Part shown: piece by piece, positions 1-7,540 of the stretch
Layout of the letters: each line of letters begins with the position of its first letter
Position numbering within the stretch: position 1 is the first letter of the stretch
Origin: Leuconostoc fallax KCTC 3537
Lineage (GTDB): Bacteria; Bacillota; Bacilli; Lactobacillales; Lactobacillaceae
Assembly: GCF_000165675.1 (NCBI RefSeq)
Contig: NZ_AEIZ01000013.1
Coordinates: 20,467-84,466 of the forward strand
Direction: 5' to 3'
DNA length: 64,000 bases
Notes under the pieces: model-generated
The model's input: only the letters and a program-made list of their open reading frames with translations
Databases searched by the model: none
What the model was told of the DNA's origin: nothing
Translations under genes and position numbers: made by a program

Positions 1-292
1 GATACATAAGATAAACGGAGCCGATACCTGCCAAAACACTCGGCAATACAACAGACCATCCATGTAAGCCAAATATCTTGGCAGATATGGCCATCAACCA
101 TAATGCTACTGGTGGTTTATCAACGGTAATAAATCCCGCTGAATCAAACGCACCATACCAAAAATTGTGCCAGCTTTCCAGCATCGATCTGATTGCAGCG
201 GTATAGTAGCTGTTGGCACTACCAGCATCCCAAATACCCCAGCCATATAGAATGGCACTTATCAATATAATAATGACAAAATACCAATCCAT
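1..292 (-). CDS. PMT-type (GT39-like) membrane glycosyltransferase, N-terminal part only
   Basis: Only the first ~97 residues are in the window; the gene runs off the left edge. The visible part has an N-terminal membrane helix, then the signature YYTAAIRSM, the acidic DAGSANSYY loop and FITVDKPPVALWL, which is the pattern of bacterial ArnT/PMT_2 family lipid-linked sugar transferases (YycA/YkcB type). Such enzymes glycosylate cell-envelope polymers at the outer face of the membrane. The ATG at 292 has no good ribosome site. A strong GGAGG lies at 323-327, but the ATG it serves (315-317) reads Met-stop; dropping one base at 314 would give an N-terminus MDIKKLKNMDWYF. The start is therefore uncertain. 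Confidence 0.7.
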   Translation of the reverse strand, partial: MDWYFVIIILISAILYGWGIWDAGSANSYYTAAIRSMLESWHNFWYGAFDSAGFITVDKPPVALWLMAISAKIFGLHGWSVVLPSVLAGIGSVYLMY

Positions 293-403
293 ATTCTTTA
301 ATTTTTTAATATCACATGCCTACCTCCACTAATGCTAATATCAATTATCATAATGGCGTAGATTAAAATAAACTTTAAGCCTGATTTAAATGAAAATAAA
401 AAA

Positions 404-422
404 CTGAAGTCGATGACTTCAG
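404..422. terminator. Bidirectional intrinsic terminator
   Basis: An 8-bp perfect stem, CTGAAGTC (404-411) with GACTTCAG (415-422), is flanked by A-runs on the left and T-runs on the right, so it can stop transcription from either side. It follows the LysM gene on the minus strand. Confidence 0.8.
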
Positions 423-446
423 TTTTTTGATTCATTATATTTAAAA

Positions 447-1136
447 TTAATACCAACCATTAGCTAACCAGAAGCTCTTGGCATTTGACCATGAACCATA
501 ACGATCGCTAACGTAGCTGTCCGCAACCTTTTCTTGGTTGGCTGCAGAATAATCACCGTTTAAGTATGATGCGCTTAATTGGTATTTACCAATATATTGG
601 CCATTACGGGCGCTATAAGAATTTGTTGATTCCTTGTTAGCAATCCATGATTTGGCTGAGGCATCACTACCTGAAACAGAACTTGAGCTTGTTGCTGTTT
701 CTTCTGTAGATGCTGCTTGCTGTGTTGATGCAGCCTGTTGCGTTGAAGCTGCTTGCTGTGTTGATGCAGCCTGTTGCGTTGAAGCTGCTTGTTGTGTTGA
801 AGCGACTTGCTGTGTTGAGGCTGCTTGTTGTGTTGAAGCGGCTTGCTGAACAGCAGGTGCTTGTGTTTGTGTTGTCGTTGTATTACCTGAAAGGCTAGGG
901 ATAACTAGTGTTTCACCAACGAAGATTGAGTTAATATTAGAAATGCTGTTAGCTTGTGCAATTGCTGATACACCAGCTGAAGCTTGTGCGTCACCGTAAG
1001 TTGCAGCGGCAATCTTGTTTAATGTGTCGCCAGATTTGATTGTATAGTTTGAGTCAGCAGATGCTGCGCTACCGCCTGCGATAAGTAATCCTGCAGCTGC
1101 GGCTGTTCCTAAAATAGCTTTAGTAATAATAGTCAA
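447..1136 (-). CDS. Secreted LysM-domain cell-wall protein with hexapeptide repeats
   Basis: Exported peptidoglycan-binding protein of 229 residues. Residues 1-27 form a signal peptide ending near SAASA. A LysM module follows (about 29-81, YTIKSGDTLNKIA to FVGETLVIP). A low-complexity linker (about 90-150) contains about eight copies of AASTQQ with one VAS variant. The C-terminal ~75 residues (SWIANKESTNSYSARNGQYIGKYQL) resemble the Apf/transglycosylase-like domain common in Leuconostoc and Lactobacillus LysM proteins. The start is TTG at 1136, chosen because GGAGG sits seven bases upstream and no ATG fits. It is transcribed alone and ends at the bidirectional terminator. The role in wall turnover or aggregation is inferred from the family. 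Confidence 0.85.
   Translation of the reverse strand: MTIITKAILGTAAAAGLLIAGGSAASADSNYTIKSGDTLNKIAAATYGDAQASAGVSAIAQANSISNINSIFVGETLVIPSLSGNTTTTQTQAPAVQQAASTQQAASTQQVASTQQAASTQQAASTQQAASTQQAASTQQAASTEETATSSSSVSGSDASAKSWIANKESTNSYSARNGQYIGKYQLSASYLNGDYSAANQEKVADSYVSDRYGSWSNAKSFWLANGWY
707..850. repeat. 18-bp tandem repeat inside the LysM gene
   Basis: About eight in-frame 18-bp units encode AASTQQ/VASTQQ. Units alternate between two slightly different DNA versions, which suggests duplication of a 36-bp pair. This is a length-variable surface linker, not a CRISPR array. Confidence 0.75.
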
Positions 1137-1336
1137 TTTGTTTCCTCCATGTGCATATCAATAACAATGTAATGATTAATATTTTGCACGATAACTATTA
1201 CAGTGACATTACCCTCATTTTTTCAAATCAAGACAAAAAGTGTATTTTTTAAACGTTTGACATATTCTTAAACTAAATAGCTCAATTAAGTCGTCTAGAT
1301 GACAGCCATAATAAGAGAACTCCTGTTCGTAATATT

Positions 1337-1912
1337 TTATGCGATAAACAAAATATCTTCAAACGCATTTTGTAGCTTAACAATGACATCTGTCTGCATT
1401 TTCATTGCTTGTTCTTTATCCTTTGAATTACTTATGCCAATTTTAATTGAAAATAGCGCCATTTCAGCATAACCTTTGGCAATAAATAAAATCGGATATT
1501 TCGTCTTTACGTTGCGACCAGTTAAGTATTGATATGCCTCACCATATAAAATTTGTCGTATATTTTCTTCCAAATCCATATTCAAAATATGAATCTGAAA
1601 AAGCAATTGTAACGCATAACTATTGTCCTCTAAATCATTCATTATATTCAGTATGACGACATGCGCATTGTTATCATCAATGGCTTTAAACCTGTCTTTT
1701 ATCATTTTTTCGAATTTTTTTGTGTAATCATGGACCACTTGTTCTAGTAAAGCAAACTTATCTTCAAAATAAGTATAAAAAGTTGATTTACTAATTAATG
1801 CTGTTTCACATATCTCAACAACAGTAATACGCGCAAAATCTTTTTTCGCAAGCAGTTCAAGAAAAGTACGGTAAATATTATCTTTAGTTTTTATAATACG
1901 TCTATCAATCAT
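1337..1912 (-). CDS. TetR family transcriptional regulator
   Basis: A TetR-type DNA-binding protein. The helix-turn-helix runs from KDNIYRTFLELLAKKDFARI through VVEICETALISKSTFYTYFEDK, followed by a divergent all-helical ligand domain. The frame is open up to an ATG at 1978, but the conserved region begins only at the ATG at 1912 (MIDRRIIKTKDN), and the interval between the two is filled by a large nested palindrome that is better read as operator DNA. GGAG lies about 12 bases before 1912. The gene is divergent from the hydrolase at 2054, which is the likely target. The ligand is unknown. Confidence 0.75.
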   Translation of the reverse strand: MIDRRIIKTKDNIYRTFLELLAKKDFARITVVEICETALISKSTFYTYFEDKFALLEQVVHDYTKKFEKMIKDRFKAIDDNNAHVVILNIMNDLEDNSYALQLLFQIHILNMDLEENIRQILYGEAYQYLTGRNVKTKYPILFIAKGYAEMALFSIKIGISNSKDKEQAMKMQTDVIVKLQNAFEDILFIA

Positions 1913-1946
1913 CCTATCAAAATACTCCAATCTGTTGTTTATCATA

Positions 1947-1992
1947 CTTTTTAACGCATACCGTTTGATAACGGACATTATGCGTTAAAAAG
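1947..1992. promoter_or_regulatory. Nested inverted repeat, probable TetR operator
   Basis: A perfect 14-bp inverted repeat (CTTTTTAACGCATA at 1947-1960 with TATGCGTTAAAAAG at 1979-1992) encloses a second one (CCGTT 1961-1965, AACGG 1970-1974). Outer arm centres are 32 bp apart, about three helical turns. It lies between the divergent TetR and hydrolase genes. Confidence 0.65.
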
Positions 1993-2053
1993 ATGATTGT
2001 TCTATCCTCTACTTTTGCCTATTCTATAGGTATTAAAAAAGAGGTACTATATT

Positions 2054-3169
2054 ATGTTCAAACATTATGTTGATAATGAGCAATTCAATTTACAAATTAA
2101 CCGTTTTATAAATGATGAGTATGAAAATAATCCATCTGTTCAGCAGGACTTAAAAATGATTATACCAAACTTAACAGATACTGAAAGTTGGTACCAACTG
2201 TGGTTAGAACGTGCGCAATACCGTGAAAAATTAAATGATGACGCAATCGCCGCCACTTATTATCAAGCAGCTGAATTTTACTTGGATCAACAAGATCCTA
2301 GATCAGAAGCAGCATATCAAAAATATCGTGATTTATTCTATCGTTCATACAAAGATTTTAAATATGAAAGTTATCAAGTGCCATATGAGGACCATTATCT
2401 TCCGGTAACAAAATTAATTAATCCTAACGCTACCAAAAATTTAATTATGTTTGCAGGTTATGATTCCTACATGGAAGAAATGATTAAATCTGCTAAATAT
2501 CTAAAAGGCATTGATTATAATATTTATGTTCTGGACGGTCCAGGACAAGGTACGGCATTACGTAATGGTCTTCATCTCATTCACAACTGGGAAAAACCTA
2601 TATCGACAATCATTGACTATTTTGATTTTAATAAGGTTAGTGTCATTGGTGTGTCATTAGGTGGCTACCTCGTCATGCGGGCCGCAGCATTTGATAAACG
2701 TATCGATAAAATTGTTGCTTTTGACATATTCTATAGTATTATGGATACCTTAACAATGCGTATGCCCCAAGACTTAACTGCCAAAATTAACATGTTACTT
2801 GACTCACACCAGGCAATTGAAGTTAATGAACTTTTTCAAAATCTAATGGATCAAAATATTGATTTAAAATGGAAAATAAACAAAGGTATGGAAAATACAG
2901 GTACGTCGTCACCTTATGATTTACTGATTTCTTTTAAAAAATATACTGTAAAAAACATACTATCACTTGTAAATCAAGAAGTTCTATTATTAGCAGGAGA
3001 AAATGATCAATATGTGCCTAGTTCACGCCTAGTCGATATTGAAAAAGGACTCATAAATGCCGGTAAAGTATCATCCATTCTATTCTCTAAAGAAAGTGGC
3101 GGTGACCAGCATTGTCAGGCTGGGCATCGTGAGTTAGGATTTAATGCCATCAAATCATTCTTAGCCTAA
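2054..3169 (+). CDS. Alpha/beta hydrolase with helical N-terminal region
   Basis: A 371-residue cytoplasmic hydrolase. The first ~110 residues are helical and TPR-like (YQLWLERAQYREKL, AAEFYLDQQDP). The hydrolase core follows, with the nucleophile elbow GVSLGG (about 200-205), an acid in AGENDQYVP (about 315) and a late His in GGDQHCQAGH (about 352). GAGG about ten bases upstream supports the ATG at 2054. The gene is divergent from a TetR regulator and shares its operator region, so it is probably induced by a small molecule that it also processes. The substrate cannot be read from the sequence. Confidence 0.75.
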   Translation: MFKHYVDNEQFNLQINRFINDEYENNPSVQQDLKMIIPNLTDTESWYQLWLERAQYREKLNDDAIAATYYQAAEFYLDQQDPRSEAAYQKYRDLFYRSYKDFKYESYQVPYEDHYLPVTKLINPNATKNLIMFAGYDSYMEEMIKSAKYLKGIDYNIYVLDGPGQGTALRNGLHLIHNWEKPISTIIDYFDFNKVSVIGVSLGGYLVMRAAAFDKRIDKIVAFDIFYSIMDTLTMRMPQDLTAKINMLLDSHQAIEVNELFQNLMDQNIDLKWKINKGMENTGTSSPYDLLISFKKYTVKNILSLVNQEVLLLAGENDQYVPSSRLVDIEKGLINAGKVSSILFSKESGGDQHCQAGHRELGFNAIKSFLA

Positions 3170-3178
3170 AAGTAATTA

Positions 3179-3218
3179 AAAAAGTATTCCTCATCAAAAA
3201 TAATGAGGAATACTTTTT
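3179..3218. terminator. Bidirectional terminator between convergent genes
   Basis: A 16-bp perfect stem (3179-3194 with 3203-3218) with A-run and T-run ends separates the hydrolase and the NhaC-type gene, which converge here. Confidence 0.85.
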
Positions 3219-3220
3219 AA

Positions 3221-4596
3221 TTACTTCTTTTCTTGATAATGAATACCGATGCCTGTAAATCCACTCAACGCAGAAAACAACGGTGATAATAGGCTAAAGA
3301 ATACAAACGGCAAGTAATCCATTGTCGCAACATGGAATGTCCCTGCCACAAAACTACCAGCAACCCCCCAAGGTATGAGGTAATTAATAACTGTTCCACC
3401 ATCCTCTAGCACACGGCCCAAGACAACTGGTTTCAAACGGTGCAAATCATAAACTGGTTTAAAGGCATTCCCTGGTAAAATAACCGACAAGAATTGTTCA
3501 CCAACGAAAATATTAACACCAATAGCCGAGAATAGTGTTACCAATACTAATGAACCTGTTCGCTCTAGCTTTTGAGCTAAAACTGTCATTAATGGTGAAA
3601 TTAATTCTAACTTCATTAATATGCCACCCAATGATAAGGTTACAATAATTAGTGCGACTGTTGGCATCATACTTTCAATACCACCACGTGATAATAGAAT
3701 ATTGACTTCTTCATTACCTGTGTGCGCTACATATCCATGCTCAAGCACTTTAGCAATTTCAATGATATTAAAGTGATCATTCTGAATAGCCATAATCACA
3801 ATTGTTAATAAAATATTGAGTAAAATAGTGAAAATAGCTGGAATTTTTCGCCAAGCACAAAGGAACATGAAGAGAATTGGAATCACAGCTAACCATGAAA
3901 TGTTGAAATTTGTCATCAAAATAGATTTAACATGTTCAATTTGATCGATTGTGGCATTACTATTCGTTAGTCCAAAGAACGTAAACAATATCAAAGAAAT
4001 AATAAATGCTGGTACAGTTGACCACATCAAATTTTTAATATGTTCAAACAAATCAGCACCAACTACTGCTGATGCTAAATTAGTAGATTCTGACAATGGC
4101 GACATTTTATCACCAAATACCGCTCCTGATACGATTGCACCAACAATTAAAGGTTGGCTCAATCCTAATGATGTCCCAATACCAAAAAATGCAATCCCAA
4201 TCGTTGACATAACAGTGAACGCACTACCAATCGCACTACCAACAACAGCACAGACAATGAAGACCGACGGCACAAAGAACTTAACACTCAAAATATCAAA
4301 ACCAAAAACCATTAATGAAGGAATAATACCAGCTTTAATCCAGACAGCAATCAAGGCACCGACTAAAATAAAGATAAAAATTGGAATAATACCCGGCTTC
4401 ACACCCGCCATAATCCCTTCATTCAGCATTGATAACGGGTAGCGTTTTACAAAAGCGTAAATCATGGTAATGACCACGGCAAAGAGTACCGCGATAACTG
4501 GTGACAAATGCAATCCAATAACCGACACAGCAATACATGTAATAATAATGCCCAGTATTATAGTAGATTCAATTAAATTATGTTTTTTTGCATCAT
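3221..4596 (-). CDS. NhaC family Na+/H+ antiporter-like transporter under a Tyr T-box (5' frameshift in this record)
   Basis: A polytopic membrane protein with the NhaC pattern, including GAIVSGAVFGDKMSPLSESTNLAS and GGTVINYLIPWGV. The uninterrupted frame starts only at a GTG at 4528, but a well-placed AGGA and ATG-ATG pair lies at 4591-4596. The first codons run out of frame at a T7 tract (4583-4589); one added base gives MMQKKHNLIESTIILGIII joined to the rest, which restores a missing first helix. Transcription comes from a promoter at 4940-4967 through a tyrosine-type T-box. T-box regulated NhaC homologues have been predicted to carry tyrosine (comparative genomics of T-boxes), so tyrosine uptake is more likely than sodium export. 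Confidence 0.75.
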
Positions 4597-4623
4597 ATTA
4601 TTTTCCTATCGTTTTAAAATGAC

Positions 4624-4719
4624 TCAATATAGCCTAACTATTACTACAATGAATAATAATATCGGCAAATACCGCCACAACCATGGTAAAATTCTTGAAT
4701 TGTCATGCGTACTACTCAT
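4624..4719 (-). CDS. Possible 31-residue membrane peptide between the T-box and the transporter
   Basis: A short frame begins with ATG at 4719 just after AAAGGA and encodes MSSTHDNSRILPWLWRYLP followed by a hydrophobic run (ILLFIVVIV) and RLY. It sits between the T-box terminator and the NhaC-type gene in the same transcript. The spacing from the Shine-Dalgarno to the ATG is short. It could be a small membrane partner of the transporter or a chance frame. Confidence 0.35.
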   Translation of the reverse strand: MSSTHDNSRILPWLWRYLPILLFIVVIVRLY

Positions 4720-4732
4720 TTCCTTTCAAAAT

Positions 4733-4935
4733 AAAAAGCCCTTAGCATTAAGTAAGCTAAGGGCGAATTGATCCACGGTACCACCTTATTTTAAAGACAA
4801 ATGTCTTTCTCAAAAATATTGAATTGTTAAAGTTTATTTTAGTGTAATTCGATGATTAAATCTGATCGGTTCGCAGTGCCCACCGATTTCCTGATACTCA
4901 AAATATTAATCTCTACTAATCCAAAACGTTCGTAT
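4733..4935 (-). promoter_or_regulatory. T-box riboswitch, tyrosine specifier
   Basis: The T-box core AAGGTGGTACCGTGG is at 4773-4787. The terminator stem is GCCCTTAGC (4756-4764) with GCTAAGGGC (4738-4746) and a T-run at 4733-4737. Stem I starts near 4930: TTTTGG pairs with CTAAAA, the AGTAGAGA motif is at 4910-4917, and the specifier position carries TAC (4844-4846) followed by A, next to the closing stem. TAC is a tyrosine codon. Uncharged tRNA-Tyr should therefore promote readthrough into the NhaC-type transporter. Confidence 0.85.
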
Positions 4936-4939
4936 GCTT

Positions 4940-4967
4940 ATTCTAACATCAAACGCAACAATTGCAA
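4940..4967 (-). promoter_or_regulatory. Promoter of the T-box transcript
   Basis: TTGCAA (4962-4967), a 16-bp spacer and TAGAAT (4940-4945) lie just upstream of T-box stem I, giving a start near 4932. Confidence 0.65.
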
Positions 4968-5029
4968 ACTCTTAATTTACTAGACAATGCGACTAGCGCA
5001 TATTAAATAATGGATACAACATGACAATG

Positions 5030-5058
5030 ATATGTAAAATATAGTATATTTTACATAT
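5030..5058. promoter_or_regulatory. 29-bp perfect palindrome, probable repressor operator
   Basis: ATATGTAAAATATA, a central G, and its exact reverse complement occupy 5030-5058, ending 20 bp before the ATG of the EamA transporter. A TATATT -10-like element lies inside the right arm with ATGACA 18 bp upstream, so a bound protein would block the promoter. The cognate regulator is not evident nearby. Confidence 0.6.
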
Positions 5059-5078
5059 TAATTCTTGGGAGTAAAGGT

Positions 5079-5980
5079 ATGGAAAAAAGAAAATTAGGTT
5101 TGGGTCTAGCAGCAGCTGGCCCCGTTTTATGGGGAAGTTCTGGTACAGTTGCACAAAATCTTTTTGATCATCATGATATTTCACCAACTTGGTTAGTCGC
5201 TATTAGAATGATTTTCGCGGGATTTTTATTGCTTGTTTATGGGGCAACACAACATCAAGATATATTAGCCGTTTTCAAAAACAAGCACGATAGTTTTAAA
5301 CTACTCCTATTTACATTATTTGGTATGACCGCTGTACAGTTAACCTACTTTATGGCAATTAGTACAGGAAACGCTGCAACGGCAACCATCTTACAGTATC
5401 TTTCACCAATCATGATCATTCTTTATCTGGCCATTAAAGATTGGGTATTGCCAAGTCGTATCGATGCTTTATCAGTGATCATTGCTATCATCGGTACTGC
5501 CCTCATTGTTACGCAAGGTAATTTCCAATCACTGGCACTTCCATTGCCTGCCATTATTTGGGGAATTTTAGCTGCCGTAGGTGCGGCTGTTTACACTTTA
5601 ATGCCACAGCAATTGTTACGACGCTACGGTGCTATCGCAGTTGTTGGGTGGTCCATGTTTTTGGGCGGTATTATAACCGGTATTTATTATCGCGTCTGGG
5701 AAGCAACACCATCAATGAATTTGAGTGCCTTTATTCAAATTCTCTTTGTCATTATTTTTGGTACAATGTTAGCTTATCTCTTTTTTTACAGAGTCTCGAA
5801 TATATATTACCAACAACCGCTAGTGTTCTCGGGGCAATTGAACCAATGTCTGCTGCCATTTTAAGCTTTTTATTTCTCCATGTTTCGTTTAACCTTTATG
5901 GCATTATTGGTATTCTGTTTGTCATCAGTGTGACCTTTTTACAATTCATTTACGCACAAAAAATGACACAAACAAATTAA
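5079..5980 (+). CDS. EamA/DMT family transporter (frameshifted in this record)
   Basis: Drug/metabolite transporter with about ten membrane helices arranged as two EamA repeats (GPVLWGSSGTVAQ in the first, PAIIWGILAAVGAAVY in the second). The frame is lost at a T7 run (5781-5787) within AYLFF; adding one T continues as LQSLEYILPTTASVLGAIEP and ends at 5980, giving about 301 residues, the normal family length. The substrate is unknown. A long palindrome directly upstream suggests single-gene control by a dedicated repressor. Confidence 0.8.
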
Positions 5981-6001
5981 ACGAACATTCATTAAACTGG
6001 C

Positions 6002-6706
6002 TTAATCTTTTGATGTGTGTTGCTCTAAGTAAAACACATCACCCGTAACACCCAACATTTGTTCAATATGCTCTTTTAATTGGTCCATTGCCGGTGCCAA
6101 TCGTTGTTGCTGTTCATCGTTAATGGCTTCCATTACTAAGATGGCATCCGTTGTTGCTTCGGTAAGCATTGTCCTTTGGGCATCACGCCAATTTAGGCAA
6201 CGGCAAATCGCACCGGTTTGATCATAATAAATCACTTCACCATTTAATGCAGGTTGATCTTCATCCTCACCTAATGGTCTAAACGATTCACCGCCTTCAG
6301 CAATACCTAAGCGCATCGTACCATCTATTTTGTTTAAGTCTTCACCACCACATGGCATGGCAAAAGATAAAGAAACACTATTATAGATATCCACTAAAGG
6401 ATTAATTGATTGTAACGCATTTCCTTGATCAATCCGCTTTAAAAGTGCCTCAATCGAAGAACGCGCACCCTTCTTCTTTTTAAATTGTGTAAATGCTGTT
6501 CGCCATTGACTAATCACTGCATTATCACGGAAAACATCTTCTACCAAAAATTGGCGTGACTTCTCTGCTGATGCATCTAATAGTTCCTGAAAATGATTTG
6601 TCTGCTCTGCTTTGACATGATTATCAATACCGTGAACAGTCAGTACACCAATTTTGGCATCTGGAAATAGTTGCCAAAAACCTTCATCTACATTAATTGT
6701 TGTCAT
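6002..6706 (-). CDS. B3/4 (PheRS beta editing-like) domain protein
   Basis: A 234-residue cytoplasmic protein made almost entirely of a B3/4 domain, the fold that edits misacylated tRNA in the phenylalanyl-tRNA synthetase beta subunit. The family hallmarks are visible: a helical start (FWQLFPDAKIGVL), NPLVDIYNSVSL and MRLGIAEGGESFRPLG. Stand-alone B3/4 proteins are common in Firmicutes and are thought to deacylate mischarged tRNAs or free amino acids, but their substrates are poorly defined. It is a single gene, convergent with the EamA gene, with ATG at 6706 preceded by GAAGGA. Confidence 0.8.
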   Translation of the reverse strand: MTTINVDEGFWQLFPDAKIGVLTVHGIDNHVKAEQTNHFQELLDASAEKSRQFLVEDVFRDNAVISQWRTAFTQFKKKKGARSSIEALLKRIDQGNALQSINPLVDIYNSVSLSFAMPCGGEDLNKIDGTMRLGIAEGGESFRPLGEDEDQPALNGEVIYYDQTGAICRCLNWRDAQRTMLTEATTDAILVMEAINDEQQQRLAPAMDQLKEHIEQMLGVTGDVFYLEQHTSKD

Positions 6707-6865
6707 ATTGTCATCCTTCTTATATGTATCTTGGTTGTCAACAAGTTATAATCACAAAATTATGACCAGTTGTTTATGATTATAGGCTATAATCGTTCAT
6801 TCTATCAATACTTGATATAATGCTTACCTATTTCATTACTACTTAATCATAAATCACTTAACACC

Positions 6866-6894
6866 TTGACTCATGTACGTTAATTTGTAACAAT
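6866..6894 (+). promoter_or_regulatory. Promoter of the sugE leader
   Basis: TTGACT (6866-6871), a 17-bp spacer and AACAAT (6889-6894) with an upstream TG form an extended -10 promoter. The transcript would carry a leader of about 100 bases before sugE. Confidence 0.55.
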
Positions 6895-6908
6895 GGATTT
6901 AATATTTA

Positions 6909-6980
6909 ACACCACCGGGTGTCATAGCATTTGTATAGCTCATTAGGTCAATGAAGAGCTGTATAGGTGCTTTTTATTTT
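6909..6980 (+). promoter_or_regulatory. sugE leader with hairpin and intrinsic terminator, candidate riboswitch
   Basis: A small hairpin (ACACC 6909-6913, loop ACCG, GGTGT 6918-6922) precedes a 15-bp stem with wobble pairs (6927-6941 with 6956-6970) followed by TTTTTATTTT, directly before the sugE ribosome site. This is the layout of a transcriptional attenuator. SugE/Gdx genes are frequent targets of guanidine riboswitches, but I do not recognise the conserved core of class I, II or III here. The ligand is therefore unassigned. Confidence 0.55.
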
Positions 6981-6998
6981 ATTTAAGGAGATTATACA

Positions 6999-7319
6999 AT
7001 GACTTGGATATATTTAATCATTGCAGGTATTTTTGAAGTTGTCTGGGCAACTACTATGAAATTGAGCCATGGTTTTACTAATACTATGTTTACCCTTGCA
7101 ACACTGGTTGGCATGATTTTAAGTTTTGGTTTTTTGGCATTAGCAATCAAACATTTACCATTAGGTATTGCTTATCCTATTTGGACTGGTATTGGTGCCG
7201 TTGGTTCAATTATAGTTGGCATCATCTTTTTTAAGGACCAAATTCCATCTATCACTTGGCTTTTCATTACGCTACTCATTATTGGTATCATTGGGATTAA
7301 AGTCACAACCGGTCATTAA
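6999..7319 (+). CDS. sugE: SugE/Gdx small multidrug resistance family guanidinium exporter
   Basis: A 106-residue protein with four membrane helices, the normal SMR length. The proton-coupling Glu is in GIFEVVWATTMKLSHGF (residue 13), and the motif WATxxKLSxGFT separates the SugE/Gdx branch from EmrE-like drug pumps. The family exchanges guanidinium for protons as an antiparallel dimer. AAGGAG seven bases upstream fixes the ATG at 6999. It is a single gene expressed through a leader with its own terminator and ended by the hairpin at 7329-7360. Confidence 0.88.
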   Translation: MTWIYLIIAGIFEVVWATTMKLSHGFTNTMFTLATLVGMILSFGFLALAIKHLPLGIAYPIWTGIGAVGSIIVGIIFFKDQIPSITWLFITLLIIGIIGIKVTTGH

Positions 7320-7328
7320 TCGACATGC

Positions 7329-7360
7329 AAAAAGAGCTGTTCCGAAGAACAGCTCTTTTT
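7329..7360. terminator. Intrinsic terminator after sugE
   Basis: A 14-bp perfect stem (7329-7342 with 7347-7360), CGAA loop and T-run; the A-run on the other side makes it work for tRNA-Lys on the minus strand as well. Confidence 0.85.
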
Positions 7361-7395
7361 ATGGAATATCCCAAAGGTCGCCAACTTTACGTCAG

Positions 7396-7469
7396 TGCTC
7401 CCACTAGGACTCGAACCTAGGACCTTGGGATTAAAAATCCCCTACTCTAACCAACTGAGTTATGGGAGC
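7396..7469 (-). tRNA. tRNA-Lys (TTT)
   Basis: A full cloverleaf on the minus strand: acceptor GCTCCCA with TGGGAGC, D stem ACTC/GAGT with AGTTGGTTA loop, anticodon loop TTTTTAA (anticodon TTT), and T arm CTAGG-TTCGAGT-CCTAG. The discriminator is A and CCA is not encoded. The outermost anticodon-stem pair appears to be G-A. Confidence 0.9.
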
Positions 7470-7540
7470 AATCTCTTGTGCCTTAGCACATTTATATATA
7501 ATACGCCTTTTATAAAAAATGCAAGCAGTTTTTATACTTT

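Noticed and set aside
700..850. Possible CRISPR array
   Set aside because: The units are contiguous 18-bp in-frame repeats with no spacers, and there are no cas genes.
634..898. Plus-strand Cys-rich and Leu/Val-rich open frames
   Set aside because: They are antisense readings of the LysM hexapeptide repeat; the repetitive coding strand keeps several frames open.
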